64,000 nucleotides of DNA, from NCBI GenBank assembly GCA_964576925.1, contig CAZNWJ010000002.1:429198-493197 (forward strand), given 5' to 3'. The DNA is from JADJGC01 sp964576925 (GTDB lineage: Bacteria; Zixibacteria; MSB-5A5; CAIYYT01). Below, piece after piece: positions 8,445 to 18,188 of this stretch. Every line of letters starts with the position of its first letter. Positions within the stretch are counted from its first letter, which is position 1. The notes under the pieces were generated by a model. That model was given only the letters and a program-made list of their open reading frames with translations, made no database searches and was not told where the DNA came from. A program made the translations under genes and the position numbers.

Positions 8445-10663
8445 TTGGCCTTCTCTTCTTCGCGCTTCGGGTAATCGATGCGGCTGTGGAAGGCGCCCAT
8501 CAGCACCTTTGCGAATGCGTCTTCGATTCCCTGCAGGTCGGCCAGGGTCAGATTCGACTCCGACAACTGTCCCTGCTGAAACTTGTCGTTGATCAGTTTT
8601 CTGATCAGATTCCTGATTCGCGCCGGCTTGGGATCCTCGAGCGTTCGCGAGGCCGCTTCCACCGAGTCCGCCAGCATCAGCACCGCGGTTTCCTTCGATT
8701 GTGGCCGCGGCCCGGGATAACGAAACTCCGTGTCGGAAATCTCTTCGTCGGGATGAAGTTCCTTCGCCTTGTTGTAGAAGTAGGACATCAAAGATGTGCC
8801 GTGATGTTCTTCGATGAAGGCAATGATCTTGTCCGGCAGATCGTTTTCTTCCGCCAGTTCCCGCCCGCGGGTGATGTGCGATTTGATGACGATTGCCGAC
8901 ATCGAGGGCGAAAGCTCTTCGTGCCGGCTGCGCACGCCAACCTGGTTCTCGACGAAATAGTCGGGAATTTCCATCTTGCCAATATCGTGATAATAGGCGC
9001 CGATGCGCGCCAGCAGCGCATTCGCCCCGATCGCCTCGGCCGCCGCCTCGCAGAGGCTCCCGATTACAAGCGAGTGGTGATACGTGCCCGGCGACTCCAG
9101 CGCCAGCCGCTTCAAGAGCGGATGGTTCATGTCGGACAATTCCAACAGCGTGATGTTGGTCGTAAAACTAAAGAGCGATTCGAACAGCGGCAGCGTCGCC
9201 ATCGCGATAAACGACGAGGCGGCGGCATTGATCAAAGCAAACCCGCATTGGCGCAAAATGATCTCCGCCGACGAAAAACGCAGCGACTCGAGCAGGAAGG
9301 CTGTCGCCGTAATCGCGAGCGCCAGGTAGAGCGCCCCGCGATAAAAATCGGAGCGTTTCTTGACGGCGCGCATTGTAAAGGCGGCCACTAATCCCGAAGC
9401 GATGGCGATGAAGCTGTACTCAAAATTGAACTCGTAGATGATACCGAATAGCACGGCCTCCGTGAGCGTTACCAGCACGGCGGTTTCAAGATCGTACAGG
9501 ATCGCTGCCAGGATCACACCGGCAGCAATCGGAACAAGATACATCGACAGGTTTGCCTGCTCGGTAATGAGATAGGCCGCCGCGATCGTCGTCATGACGA
9601 TCAGCAACAGGGGAACGATGCGGTCGAGGCGGAACTGCGCGCGCCCGCGCAAAAGATAAACCGCCCAGAGAAACGTCAGGTAGACAAAGGCCACAAACAG
9701 CAACCGCGCCAGGATCGGCAGCAAGTACTGGAAAAGCCCCGCCTTGGTGCCCGATTCCGACCGGTGCTCGGCGAGCGCATTGAGCCACTCGATATGCGTT
9801 CGCGTGACCGGCTCGTTCTTGGCAACGATCCGCTGTCCGGCCCGAAACCACGTGCGCACGCTTGAAAGCGAATTAAGCGCTGACTCGCGCTGTTTGGCCG
9901 TCTCCTCGGCTGAGTAGTGAAGATTTGCAACCAGGAAGTTCTGCGCCAAATCGACCAGCCAGCCGCCCGACAGCCGGTGCGGCGCGGCGTGATCGGCGAT
10001 ATCTTCGCTGAGTGTCTGCCGCGCTTCCTGCAGGCCAATGATCTGGTCGGCGGCATAAGTCGACTTCTGTTCGCCCCGCCTGATCTGGACGATCGGATAG
10101 CCCGTCGGCACAATCGTGTCGGTCTCTGCAACCCCGACGAGAAATCGGTCAATCAGCGATTCGCGGATGACGCGCTTTACGACACTCAAACTCTCCGCCG
10201 CCATCAATCGCTGGAGCGCGGCCTCCTTGATCTGCGGGTAAAAAACTCTCAGCCGATCGGCCGCCCGGGTGACGTTCTTGACTCGAAGTTTGATGCTGTC
10301 GGCCACGCTGAAAAACCGGTCGAGGGCGCGAAACACCGAGTCGACCTTCTGCTCGTCATACAAGACAACCGCCGGCAACGAAGTTAGAGTCTGGCGCGTC
10401 TCGAATTCGATCTCTTCGTCGCTCTTGTAGACGGGAAAATCGAAAGGCGCGATGATGTCTTCCGGGGCAATATCCCCCAGCATCGGCGCCGAGGGCGGCG
10501 CAAACACGTGCGCCATCGGAAACAGGAATGACGTGAAAACGATCGCGAAGATCAGCAAGAGAACAATCCAAAACCGCGCCATCGCCGAGGGCGTTTCACC
10601 CGTGCTCTCTTTGCGGAAACGGCGTCGCACCGTCCGCATACCTCTGCGTACCAATGTGAACAT
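8441..10663 (-). CDS. 7TM-HD family phosphodiesterase (PgpH/YqfF-like)
   Basis: The 740-residue protein has one N-terminal membrane segment (about residues 30-52), a large extracytoplasmic domain (about 55-290), seven hydrophobic segments (about 300-490), and a cytoplasmic HD domain. The HD domain shows ESPGTYHHSLVIG, the signature YYHDIGKMEIPDYF, and EEHHGTSLMSYFYN. In Firmicutes this architecture (PgpH) hydrolyses cyclic di-AMP; the substrate here is inferred from architecture. It starts 5 bp after the phoH stop and overlaps ybeY. Confidence 0.9.
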   Translation of the reverse strand: MFTLVRRGMRTVRRRFRKESTGETPSAMARFWIVLLLIFAIVFTSFLFPMAHVFAPPSAPMLGDIAPEDIIAPFDFPVYKSDEEIEFETRQTLTSLPAVVLYDEQKVDSVFRALDRFFSVADSIKLRVKNVTRAADRLRVFYPQIKEAALQRLMAAESLSVVKRVIRESLIDRFLVGVAETDTIVPTGYPIVQIRRGEQKSTYAADQIIGLQEARQTLSEDIADHAAPHRLSGGWLVDLAQNFLVANLHYSAEETAKQRESALNSLSSVRTWFRAGQRIVAKNEPVTRTHIEWLNALAEHRSESGTKAGLFQYLLPILARLLFVAFVYLTFLWAVYLLRGRAQFRLDRIVPLLLIVMTTIAAAYLITEQANLSMYLVPIAAGVILAAILYDLETAVLVTLTEAVLFGIIYEFNFEYSFIAIASGLVAAFTMRAVKKRSDFYRGALYLALAITATAFLLESLRFSSAEIILRQCGFALINAAASSFIAMATLPLFESLFSFTTNITLLELSDMNHPLLKRLALESPGTYHHSLVIGSLCEAAAEAIGANALLARIGAYYHDIGKMEIPDYFVENQVGVRSRHEELSPSMSAIVIKSHITRGRELAEENDLPDKIIAFIEEHHGTSLMSYFYNKAKELHPDEEISDTEFRYPGPRPQSKETAVLMLADSVEAASRTLEDPKPARIRNLIRKLINDKFQQGQLSESNLTLADLQGIEDAFAKVLMGAFHSRIDYPKREEEKAK

Positions 10664-10668
10664 GGGGA

Positions 10669-11628
10669 TTATCTCTGGCGATTCTCGTAGCGATCAAATG
10701 CGCGGATGATCTGCTTCACCAATCGGTGGCGCACGACGTCTTTGTCCGAGAGATAGATGAACTTGATCTCGGGAATGTCCTTGAGGATTCTCTGAATGGC
10801 AACCAAACCGGATATGCGCTTCCTGTCGAGATCGATCTGCGTAACGTCGCCGGTAACGACGGCTTTGGAGCCCTCGCCGATACGCGTCAGGAACATCTTC
10901 ATCTGCGCTACCGTGGTATTCTGTGATTCATCCAGAATCACAAACGCGCTATTGAGCGTACGGCCGCGCATAAAAGCTAATGGCACGATCTCGATCACCC
11001 CTAATTCCATCAGCTTCTTTATTTTATCGGCAGGAAGCATGTCATGAAGAGCGTCATAAACCGGACGCAGGTAGGGGTCAACCTTTGCCCGAATATCTCC
11101 CGGCAAAAATCCCAGTGATTCGCCTGCCTCCACCGCCGGCCGCACCAGAATAATCCGCCCAAAGAGCTTGTTTCTCAGCCCGGCAACCGCTTCTGCCACA
11201 GCAAGATAAGTCTTTCCGGTGCCTGCCGGCCCGATACCGAACACGATATCGTGCTTCTCGATCGCCTCAAGATAGGTCTTCTGCCCCAGCGTCTTGGGTT
11301 TGATGTCGGCTTTGTGAATGCTCGTCAGGGCGGTGGCAATATCGAGCTCCGCCGCCGGTCCCTGCCCCGATTCCTTGATGAAGCTGATCGCGTAGTTGAG
11401 ATACTGCTCGCTGATCTCCCCCTTGCGCTGGAGGCGTTCGAACAAGTCGTAGAAGAGAATTTCCGCCAGATGGGCATCCGGCCCGCTGATCGAAACCGTT
11501 TCGCCGCGTGCCACAATCTGCACGTCAAAACCGGCTTCAATCGTCTTGATCAGGTTATTATTGCTCGCGAACAGAATTCGCGGATCGACGTTCTTGACTT
11601 CGATCTTTCGTCCGTTTGGGTCACTCAA
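10669..11628 (-). CDS. phoH: PhoH-like ATPase (YbeZ type)
   Basis: The 319-residue protein carries a P-loop, FGIGPAGTGKTYLAVAEAV (about residues 132-150), and the Walker B-like VILDESQNTT followed by MKMFLTRIGEGSKAVVTGD, which define PhoH/YbeZ. An N-terminal module of about 110 residues (ILFASNNNLIKTIEAGFDVQIVARG) matches the family N-terminus. PhoH-like proteins are predicted RNA-associated ATPases that often work with YbeY in ribosome maturation. It is the first gene of the phoH-pgpH-ybeY-corC run and is separated from aspS by a terminator hairpin. Confidence 0.95.
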   Translation of the reverse strand: MSDPNGRKIEVKNVDPRILFASNNNLIKTIEAGFDVQIVARGETVSISGPDAHLAEILFYDLFERLQRKGEISEQYLNYAISFIKESGQGPAAELDIATALTSIHKADIKPKTLGQKTYLEAIEKHDIVFGIGPAGTGKTYLAVAEAVAGLRNKLFGRIILVRPAVEAGESLGFLPGDIRAKVDPYLRPVYDALHDMLPADKIKKLMELGVIEIVPLAFMRGRTLNSAFVILDESQNTTVAQMKMFLTRIGEGSKAVVTGDVTQIDLDRKRISGLVAIQRILKDIPEIKFIYLSDKDVVRHRLVKQIIRAFDRYENRQR

Positions 11629-11697
11629 TCAGGTCTTTTTCCACCTCATGTTTCAAGCCGCCGCGCCACAAGATATTCGATTGACACGGCTAAACAC

Positions 11698-11733
11698 CAA
11701 AAGAATTCCCCACCAGGAGGGTGGGGGAATTCT
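11698..11733 (-). terminator. Terminator downstream of aspS
   Basis: On the minus strand, arms AGAATTCCCCCACC and GGTGGGGAATTCT (one bulged base) flank a 5-nt loop and run into TTTT. It lies 22 bp past the aspS stop. Confidence 0.8.
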
Positions 11734-11755
11734 CTCATAGCCCTATAAATGTAGG

Positions 11756-13585
11756 TCATTGCCGATTTTTGTCAATAGCTATCGCAAGGTGAAGCTCGGC
11801 CATCTGCTCGGACTCGATCTCAGTCGGCGCTCCATCCATAAGCGATTGTGCCGCAGTCGTTTTCGGGAACGCAATCACGTCGCGCAACGACTCGGAGTCG
11901 GTCATGATCGAAGTCACCCGATCCAGACCGAGCGCAATCCCCCCGTGCGGAGGGGCGCCGTACTTCAACGCCGTCAACAGGAATCCAAACATCCGTTCGG
12001 CACGCGCATCGTCCATCCCGAGAATGTTGAGCACCTTCTTCTGCATATCGGAGCGGTAATTGCGAATTCCGCCGGAGGCCAACTCAAAGCCGTTGCATAC
12101 CAAATCATACTGATTGGCGCGAATTCGCGCCCACGGGTGCGATGGATCGGACAGCGCAGTCTTCGTTGTGAAGCCTTCGTCAAGTAGCGGAATGTCCGGC
12201 TCTTTCGGTGAGGTTACTATGTTGTGCATCGCATCGAAGCGACCAATGTCCTTATTGTACTCAAACAGCGGAAAATCGGTCACCCACAAAAAGACATACT
12301 TCGACTTGTCGATCAGCCCGAACTTCTTGCCGCAATAGCTGCGTACCTTGCCCAGAATCATCTCGGTCGGCAGTTTCGCTCCGGCGCCGAGCAGAACCAG
12401 ATCGCCGTCGGCGACGCCGCCGACTTCCCGAAGTTTGGCAATTGTCTGGTCGGTTAGAAATTTCTTAATCGGCGACTTCACTTCTTCCGCAAAGGCAATC
12501 CAGGCGAGCCCTTTGGCGCCCGCGAGCTTGGCCTGGTCCTCGATTTCTTCGAGTTGTTTTCGTGATAGTCCCGCCTGTCCCTTGACCACGATGCCCTTCA
12601 CGACTCCGCCGGCAGCAAGCGCCTCGGCGAAAACCTTGAACTCCGAGCCAGCAAAGGCCGCGCCGAAATCAATCAGCTTCATCTCGTAACGGCAATCCGG
12701 TTTATCCGAGCCGTATTCGTTCATGATCTGGTCGTAAGGAAACCGCGGGAACGGCGTGACCAGTTCGACATTCATCACGGTCTTGAAAGAATGTTTCATC
12801 ATCCCTTCGACAACCGTGAAAATGTCGTTCTGCGTTACGAACGACATTTCGATATCGATCTGCGTATGCTCCGGCTGGCGGTCCGCACGCAAATCCTCGT
12901 CGCGCAGGCAGCGCGCCAACTGAAAATACCGGTCGAAACCGGCAATCATCAGGATTTGTTTGAACAACTGCGGCGACTGCGGAAGCGCGTAGAATTTGCC
13001 CGGATGAACCCGCGACGGCACCACATAGTCGCGTGCGCCCTCCGGAGTCGAGCGCATCAAGAGCGGCGTCTCGATCTCAAGAAATTTCTGTTCGTGCATG
13101 TATTGACGCACCGCGAACGCCAAGCGATGCCGCAATTCGATCTTGTCTGCTAAGAACCGCCGGCGCAGGTCGAGGTAGCGATATGTCAGACGCAGGTCTT
13201 CGTTGGCCGTGGTGTCTTCCTCGATTTCAAACGGCGGCGTCTCCGACTCGGCGAGCAATTCAAAGTCGCGGACATCGACTTCGATCTCTCCCGTCGGCAG
13301 ATTCGAATTGATCATGCCCTCCGGCCGCAACAACACGGTGCCGCTGATGGCAATAACATACTCGCCGCGAAAGTGCCCGGCCTCACGAATACGCTCCTCG
13401 CTAAAGTTCTGCGGATGGAACACGACTTGCGTAATCCCGAAGCGATCGCGCAGATCGATAAACAGGATGCCGCCGTGATTGCGATATTTCTTGACCCAGC
13501 CGTTAAGTCGGACGGTCTGCCCGGCGTGCGCTTTGGTGAGTTCGCCGCAGGTATGCGTGCGTTGAAACTGCGAAAATGGTCTCAT
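11756..13585 (-). CDS. aspS: Aspartate--tRNA ligase
   Basis: Class IIb aminoacyl-tRNA synthetase charging tRNA-Asp. The 609-residue product has the N-terminal OB-fold anticodon domain (LNGWVKKYRNHGGILFIDLRDR), class II motif 2 (FQLARCLRDEDLRADRQPEHTQ), the bacterial GAD insertion (about residues 280-400), and motif 3 (GGIALGLDRVTSIM). This is the usual length for bacterial AspRS. I place the start at ATG 13585, with a GGAAG site 6 nt upstream. A longer reading from 13663 would add 26 residues that mostly translate a GTAG-type repeat and have no AspRS homology. Whether it is discriminating or also charges tRNA-Asn cannot be told here. Confidence 0.97.
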   Translation of the reverse strand: MRPFSQFQRTHTCGELTKAHAGQTVRLNGWVKKYRNHGGILFIDLRDRFGITQVVFHPQNFSEERIREAGHFRGEYVIAISGTVLLRPEGMINSNLPTGEIEVDVRDFELLAESETPPFEIEEDTTANEDLRLTYRYLDLRRRFLADKIELRHRLAFAVRQYMHEQKFLEIETPLLMRSTPEGARDYVVPSRVHPGKFYALPQSPQLFKQILMIAGFDRYFQLARCLRDEDLRADRQPEHTQIDIEMSFVTQNDIFTVVEGMMKHSFKTVMNVELVTPFPRFPYDQIMNEYGSDKPDCRYEMKLIDFGAAFAGSEFKVFAEALAAGGVVKGIVVKGQAGLSRKQLEEIEDQAKLAGAKGLAWIAFAEEVKSPIKKFLTDQTIAKLREVGGVADGDLVLLGAGAKLPTEMILGKVRSYCGKKFGLIDKSKYVFLWVTDFPLFEYNKDIGRFDAMHNIVTSPKEPDIPLLDEGFTTKTALSDPSHPWARIRANQYDLVCNGFELASGGIRNYRSDMQKKVLNILGMDDARAERMFGFLLTALKYGAPPHGGIALGLDRVTSIMTDSESLRDVIAFPKTTAAQSLMDGAPTEIESEQMAELHLAIAIDKNRQ

Positions 13586-13608
13586 TCTGCTTCCGTTATG
13601 ATAGTTTC

Positions 13609-13639
13609 CCCACCCTGCGCTGCGCTCCGGGTGGGCTAC
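13609..13639 (-). repeat. GTAG-headed hairpin repeat upstream of aspS
   Basis: On the minus strand, GTAG is followed by a hairpin with perfect 7-bp arms CCCACCC and GGGTGGG around a 13-nt GC-rich loop. It lies just upstream of the aspS ribosome site. A similar hairpin without the GTAG head (CCCACCGC-TT-GCGGTGGG) occurs near 60841-60858. Confidence 0.7.
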
Positions 13640-13750
13640 AGACAACGGACGGGCTACAGACAAGCGACTTGAGCCGCAAAGAGAGCGGCGGATTAGCCGC
13701 GAAGATAATCAAATGAAGCGATTTTCAAAGGGGAATGTTGGACAGCAAAT

Positions 13751-13779
13751 GGCCCCTGCCACGCAGAGCAGCAAGGGCC
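13751..13779 (-). terminator. Probable terminator of the beta-helix/dockerin gene
   Basis: GGCCCTTGC and GGCAGGGGCC arms around a 10-nt loop form a GC-rich hairpin about 30 bp past the stop at 13809. The following T-run is weak (ATTTGC). Confidence 0.5.
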
Positions 13780-13808
13780 GTTTTCTCATTCGTCAGCCTA
13801 AATCGCGC

Positions 13809-16181
13809 CTAACACGGCGCCGGGCCACCGGCAAAGATGTAATTGATCAGATAGACTACATCTGAGATCGATACGATGCCGTCGCAGTTAACATCGCCAA
13901 CTTCGAGCGGCGCAGGTGCCGGTCCACCAGCAAAGATGTAATACAGCAGATAGACCGCATCGGAGACCGAAATGAATAAGTTGCCGTCGGCATCGCCCGT
14001 GGGGGGCAGTATCAGGTCAAAACAGACGGCCGGCGCATCGGGGTTGGTTGTGCTCGAGTTGGGACTCCCCTGAAAGTCCGGCGCAAACTGCTGACCCGAG
14101 ACAGCTTGAAACCGCCAGAAGGCGTTGAATGGAAAGCTGACAACATTGTCGATGCAGAAACCCGACTGACCAATCGGGGCGTCTGGGGAAATCACTAAAT
14201 AGAATCGGTAGAGCGCGTGGTGCTTAGGTGTGGCAGGAACCTTACACGGGAGCAAAGTTACTGCATCAATCGACAACTCGTGCGTGCTCGCGTTGTAATC
14301 AGCATTGCCAAACCAGTATATGCACGAATAGATAGCCGGGTCGATCACGTCAACGAAGTCACCCAGGTCACCATCGGGCAGAATGGGAAGAAGATCAAAC
14401 GAGCCGCCGCTGATGGAAAAACCGAAGTTCGTCAGCGCTTCGGTCAGATCATCGCCGCTTGCGTACCAGATCTCGATCACGTTCGTACGACCGACGTACA
14501 ATTGGTCTTTACCGCCGTTTACGGTGATCCTGATATCCCCGGTGCCCGGCTCAGAATAGTCGCAAACATCGCCAATCCCGTCACTATCAGTATCTTCCTG
14601 CAGGGGGTTGAAGACGATCAGACAGTTGTCGACATCGTCCGTGATTCCATCGCCGTCTCTATCCTGAACGCCCGGCTCGCAGGCATCACCCTGCCCGTCA
14701 TTGTCCTCGTCCGCCTGTGTAGCATTGGGGATTTGTGGGCAATTGTCGCAAGCATCACCGACGTCGTCACCGTCCGAGTCTTGTTGGTTGGCATTGGCGG
14801 CGTTGATGCAGTTGTCGCACTCGTCTCCCAGCCCATCCGCATCCGCATCGTTCTGATTGGCGCTCGGTTCGTCCGGGCAGTTATCCTCTCCGCACAAGTC
14901 AAAGGGATACCCCGGATCTCCAAAGCCATCGCCGTCACTGTCGATACACGTTATCTCGCAGGCCACGGGAAACAAGCCGATCAATTCGCTGCAGCTACTG
15001 TTGGCTGGGGCACAGGGCGAACTGTTCGCTATGTGATAGTCGCCATTCGCTGCGTCGCAGAACAGCGGGTCGAGATTGCTGTTTCCGTTGCTGAGCAAGT
15101 ATTCAATCCCCGTCCACGCGTTGCCGACGCGGCTGAAGAGGTTGGAGCACTGGATGTCCAGCGTTCCGTAGGGCTGAATCCGTTCGATAGTGCCATGAAC
15201 CATCCCTTCGATGACGACACGATCGAGAATAAGATTCGCGCCATTTTCCAGTTTTAGTTCTCGGCCCCCGCTGTTGTTTGCGAAAGTGCAGTTTCTAATG
15301 GTGGTCGTCCCAGCGTAGGCCCAAATCGCCTGCGCCAGATTGCGCGTTAACAAGCAAGAGTCAAGAGTTGCGTTACACCCGAAGAACAACGCGGCTGACC
15401 CACCGGCGTATGCCCTGTTAGAGTCAAACTCACAGTTGCTTATCTCGACTGGCGAACTGAAAATGTTAAGTGCCCCCCCGTCCAGACTGCTGTTGCCATA
15501 GAACGCACAATTCTTGATTACGACCCGACTGGCACCTGAGATAAGTACCGCCCCACCCACCTTTGTGGTACTTGCTGAGATCGTAGCATTATTACTGAAC
15601 TCACAGTCAGCAATATGGACCGACCGCGCGAATTTGGAGAAGACGGCGATAGCCCCTCCACGGATCTGTGCAGCATTACTCACAAATCGGCAGTTCCTGA
15701 CGGTCAGGCCGCTGGAATCCGCATAGATAGCCCCGCCATCTGGCTGACCGTACCCGTTTTGAATTGTGAAACCGTCAATCACGGCGGTAGAATCTTCGCC
15801 GGAAGTAAAGATAAAACCCTGATGCGGATCAGTGGAGTCTGCCTCGCAGTCGATGATCGTCACAGCGGCTCCGCCCGACGAACGCAAGACAATATTCTTG
15901 CCGCCGAAATTCACGTCGCGATTGCCGAGGCCGGTGTACGTCCCGGGCGCGACGAGAACGGTATCATTGGGGCTGGCGACGTCAATTGCCGCCTGAATAG
16001 TCGGCTGCTCCGAGGGAACGCCGATGGTCAGCGCGAAGGCTGGTGTGAATGCGAGTGTTGTCCAGAAGAGCAGGATTATAGCCGAACTTAGCCGGCTTTT
16101 TGCAGCAAAATGACCACTGAAGAATTTCGCGCGAACTCGTCTCCCGAAGAGCGCCACAGTCTGAACTGGGTCGATTGCCAT
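13809..16181 (-). CDS. Secreted parallel beta-helix protein with TSP3 repeats and dockerin-like C-terminus
   Basis: The 790-residue secreted protein has a signal region near residues 29-52 (LSSAIILLFWTTLAFTPAFA). A right-handed parallel beta-helix follows (about 53-410, repeating IRNCTF / ISNCEFDSN / IKNCAFYGN turns, starting PTIQAAIDVASPNDTVLVAPG). Next come five or six Asp-rich calcium-binding thrombospondin type 3 repeats (about 412-540, DSDGDGFGD, DADADGLGDECDNC), a beta-sandwich of about 170 residues, and two dockerin-type repeats ending IFAGGPAPC. The start is ATG 16181 with an AGGGAG site. The beta-helix suggests surface adhesion or polysaccharide contact; the target is unknown. It heads a family of dockerin-tailed paralogues. 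Confidence 0.85.
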   Translation of the reverse strand: MAIDPVQTVALFGRRVRAKFFSGHFAAKSRLSSAIILLFWTTLAFTPAFALTIGVPSEQPTIQAAIDVASPNDTVLVAPGTYTGLGNRDVNFGGKNIVLRSSGGAAVTIIDCEADSTDPHQGFIFTSGEDSTAVIDGFTIQNGYGQPDGGAIYADSSGLTVRNCRFVSNAAQIRGGAIAVFSKFARSVHIADCEFSNNATISASTTKVGGAVLISGASRVVIKNCAFYGNSSLDGGALNIFSSPVEISNCEFDSNRAYAGGSAALFFGCNATLDSCLLTRNLAQAIWAYAGTTTIRNCTFANNSGGRELKLENGANLILDRVVIEGMVHGTIERIQPYGTLDIQCSNLFSRVGNAWTGIEYLLSNGNSNLDPLFCDAANGDYHIANSSPCAPANSSCSELIGLFPVACEITCIDSDGDGFGDPGYPFDLCGEDNCPDEPSANQNDADADGLGDECDNCINAANANQQDSDGDDVGDACDNCPQIPNATQADEDNDGQGDACEPGVQDRDGDGITDDVDNCLIVFNPLQEDTDSDGIGDVCDYSEPGTGDIRITVNGGKDQLYVGRTNVIEIWYASGDDLTEALTNFGFSISGGSFDLLPILPDGDLGDFVDVIDPAIYSCIYWFGNADYNASTHELSIDAVTLLPCKVPATPKHHALYRFYLVISPDAPIGQSGFCIDNVVSFPFNAFWRFQAVSGQQFAPDFQGSPNSSTTNPDAPAVCFDLILPPTGDADGNLFISVSDAVYLLYYIFAGGPAPAPLEVGDVNCDGIVSISDVVYLINYIFAGGPAPC

Positions 16182-16275
16182 CAGAGGCTCCCTAGTTTTG
16201 AGGCTCCAGTTATTGACTAATATAGTCGATTGCCCCGGCCTCGGCAATAGGGAAACTCGCCAAACTACTCCTTAA

Positions 16276-17205
16276 TCAACACGGCGCCGGTCCGCCGGCG
16301 AAGATATAGAGAATCAGATACACGGCATCGGGTACGGAAATGAAGCCGTTGCAATCGGCATCGCCGGCTTCCAGCGGCACCGGCGCCGGGCCACCGGCGA
16401 AGATGTACTGAATCAGAAACACGGCATCGGCGACGTTGATGATACTGTTGCCATCGGCATCGCCTTTGACATACGGGCGTTCGATGATATCGAAGCAGAC
16501 GGCAGGTGCATCGGGAACGGGTTCAGAGGTGTTAGCCTGGCCCTGAAAATGAGGAGCAAATGTGCCGACTCGAGTATCAAACTGCCATAATCCGCCGGGG
16601 AGCACAAATATGTTATCGAAACAGATCCCTGCTGCAGTCAACTGGGCACCAGCAAGCCGGATCCTTCCTTTGTAGCAAAGTGAGTGAGTCGGGTGTGCGG
16701 GCAGATCGGCAGGCCCAGGAAAGACTGATGAACCGACAATGGCGATTGTGTCCGGCAAATCTGCGTCAAACACGAGAAGATGTGGCAAGTTGAATCTGCC
16801 GATTGCATCACCGACTTCCGCGATGATGGGCGCTGCCGGAGGAAATCCGCCATAGGGGGTCACCCATTCAATCGAAAAGGCAGACGTCAGCCCAAAGTAC
16901 ATCGAAATTCCGCTAAGCGTATGTCCGTTCGCAATCCAGACTTCTACAGTGTTATCCTCGCCGAGATAGAACACATCGGCGCCACCGTTTAGATGGATCC
17001 GAACGTCACCTTCGTGGATACCTGTGTAGTCACAAACATCACCAATCCCGTCCATATCGGCATCTTCCTGCCCCGGGTTGGGCACGATCAGGCAGTTGTC
17101 AATCGCGTCATCGACGCCGTCGTGATCGCGGTCGGCGGCCACCACGACTGCGCTCAGGCTGATAACGCATAAGCCGACGAGTAACAACGATCTGATCATG
17201 TGCAT
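16276..17205 (-). CDS. Secreted TSP3/dockerin-like protein, paralogue A
   Basis: This 309-residue protein has a signal peptide (residues 1-23, MHMIRSLLLVGLCVISLSAV). One thrombospondin type 3 repeat pair follows (DRDHDGVDDAIDNC, DADMDGIGDVCD). A beta-rich domain (about 65-230) then leads to two dockerin-type repeats, GDADGNSIINVADAVFLIQ and GDADCNGFISVPDAVYLIL, ending IFAGGPAPC. The middle domain is shared with the neighbouring paralogue and, more distantly, with the region before the dockerin in the beta-helix protein. The start is supported by GGAG 5 nt upstream. Export and calcium binding are well supported; the biological role is unknown. Confidence 0.85.
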   Translation of the reverse strand: MHMIRSLLLVGLCVISLSAVVVAADRDHDGVDDAIDNCLIVPNPGQEDADMDGIGDVCDYTGIHEGDVRIHLNGGADVFYLGEDNTVEVWIANGHTLSGISMYFGLTSAFSIEWVTPYGGFPPAAPIIAEVGDAIGRFNLPHLLVFDADLPDTIAIVGSSVFPGPADLPAHPTHSLCYKGRIRLAGAQLTAAGICFDNIFVLPGGLWQFDTRVGTFAPHFQGQANTSEPVPDAPAVCFDIIERPYVKGDADGNSIINVADAVFLIQYIFAGGPAPVPLEAGDADCNGFISVPDAVYLILYIFAGGPAPC

Positions 17206-17233
17206 GTGTTCTCCTTTGTCGAGATCATTCTGA

Positions 17234-18160
17234 TTAACATGGCGCGGGTCCGCCGGCGAAGATGTAGAGGATCAGATAGACAGCGTCCGGGACTGAGATA
17301 AATCCATTGCAGTCAGCGTCACCGGATTCCAATGGCACGGGCGCGGGCCCGCCGCCGAAGATGTACTGAATCAGGAATACAACATCAGCGACATTGAGAA
17401 TGCCGGTGCCGTCGGCGTCACCTTTGACGTATGGGCGCTCAATGATGTCGAAGCAGACTGCGGGAGCGTCGGGATTCGCCCCAGAGGTATTCGGTTGGCC
17501 CTGGAAATGAGGCACACGCTCTCCGCTGCCAAAATCACACATCCAATTCGCAGCCGGCGGAACAAAGATGTTATCAAAACAAATGCCGCCAATTGTCGGT
17601 TGTGCATCGATCAGCCGGATCTTACCAGTGTAACACAACGCGTGAGTTAGGTGCACTGGCATCCAGTCGGGACCCGGCAGTGAAGCTCCGGCGATTATAA
17701 TCGTATCAGGCAACGAGCGATCGACCACTATCAGATCCGGGAGGTTGAATCGACCAACGGCATCGCCTTCTTCTCGAATCACCGGCGCATCGATCGGGTG
17801 CGTGCCGTAGGGACTCACCCACTCAATCGTGTATGGAGAGGCAAGTCCGAAGTTAAACGAAATTGCACAGGCACGATTTGCGTTGGCCATCCAGACTTCA
17901 ATCGTGTTTTCTTCGCCGAGATAGAATACGTCGGCGCCGCCATTGAGGTGTATTTGCACATCGGACGATCCCGATTGGGTGTAATCGCATACGTCACCGT
18001 ACCCGTCCATGTCCGCATCTTCCTGCCCCGGATTGGGAACTATCAGGCAATTGTCAATCGAATCGTCAACGCCGTCGTGATCGCGATCGGCGGCCAACAG
18101 GACAGCGCTTAGGCAGACGAAGCTCAAGCAGCCCATTGCAAGCGTTCTGATCATGCGCAT
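17234..18160 (-). CDS. Secreted TSP3/dockerin-like protein, paralogue B
   Basis: The 308-residue protein is closely related to its downstream neighbour along its whole length: signal peptide, TSP3 pair, beta-rich domain, and two dockerin repeats ending IFAGGPAPC. I prefer ATG 18160 (MRMIRTLAMG), because GGAG sits 6 nt upstream and the paralogue starts at the equivalent place; an in-frame ATG at 18172 would add four residues. The two genes are 28 bp apart on the same strand and look like a tandem duplication transcribed together, probably from the promoter at 18367-18396. Confidence 0.85.
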   Translation of the reverse strand: MRMIRTLAMGCLSFVCLSAVLLAADRDHDGVDDSIDNCLIVPNPGQEDADMDGYGDVCDYTQSGSSDVQIHLNGGADVFYLGEENTIEVWMANANRACAISFNFGLASPYTIEWVSPYGTHPIDAPVIREEGDAVGRFNLPDLIVVDRSLPDTIIIAGASLPGPDWMPVHLTHALCYTGKIRLIDAQPTIGGICFDNIFVPPAANWMCDFGSGERVPHFQGQPNTSGANPDAPAVCFDIIERPYVKGDADGTGILNVADVVFLIQYIFGGGPAPVPLESGDADCNGFISVPDAVYLILYIFAGGPAPC

Positions 18161-18188
18161 ATATTTCTCCATCAGTTAATCCTTCATT

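Noticed and set aside
13586..13663. 26-residue N-terminal extension of AspRS
   Set aside because: It translates a GTAG-type repeat and has no homology; ATG 13585 has a proper ribosome site and starts the conserved domain.
14217..15257. 346-codon frame antiparallel to the beta-helix/TSP3 gene
   Set aside because: Val/Ile/Arg-rich shadow of the Asp-rich TSP3 repeats read backwards.
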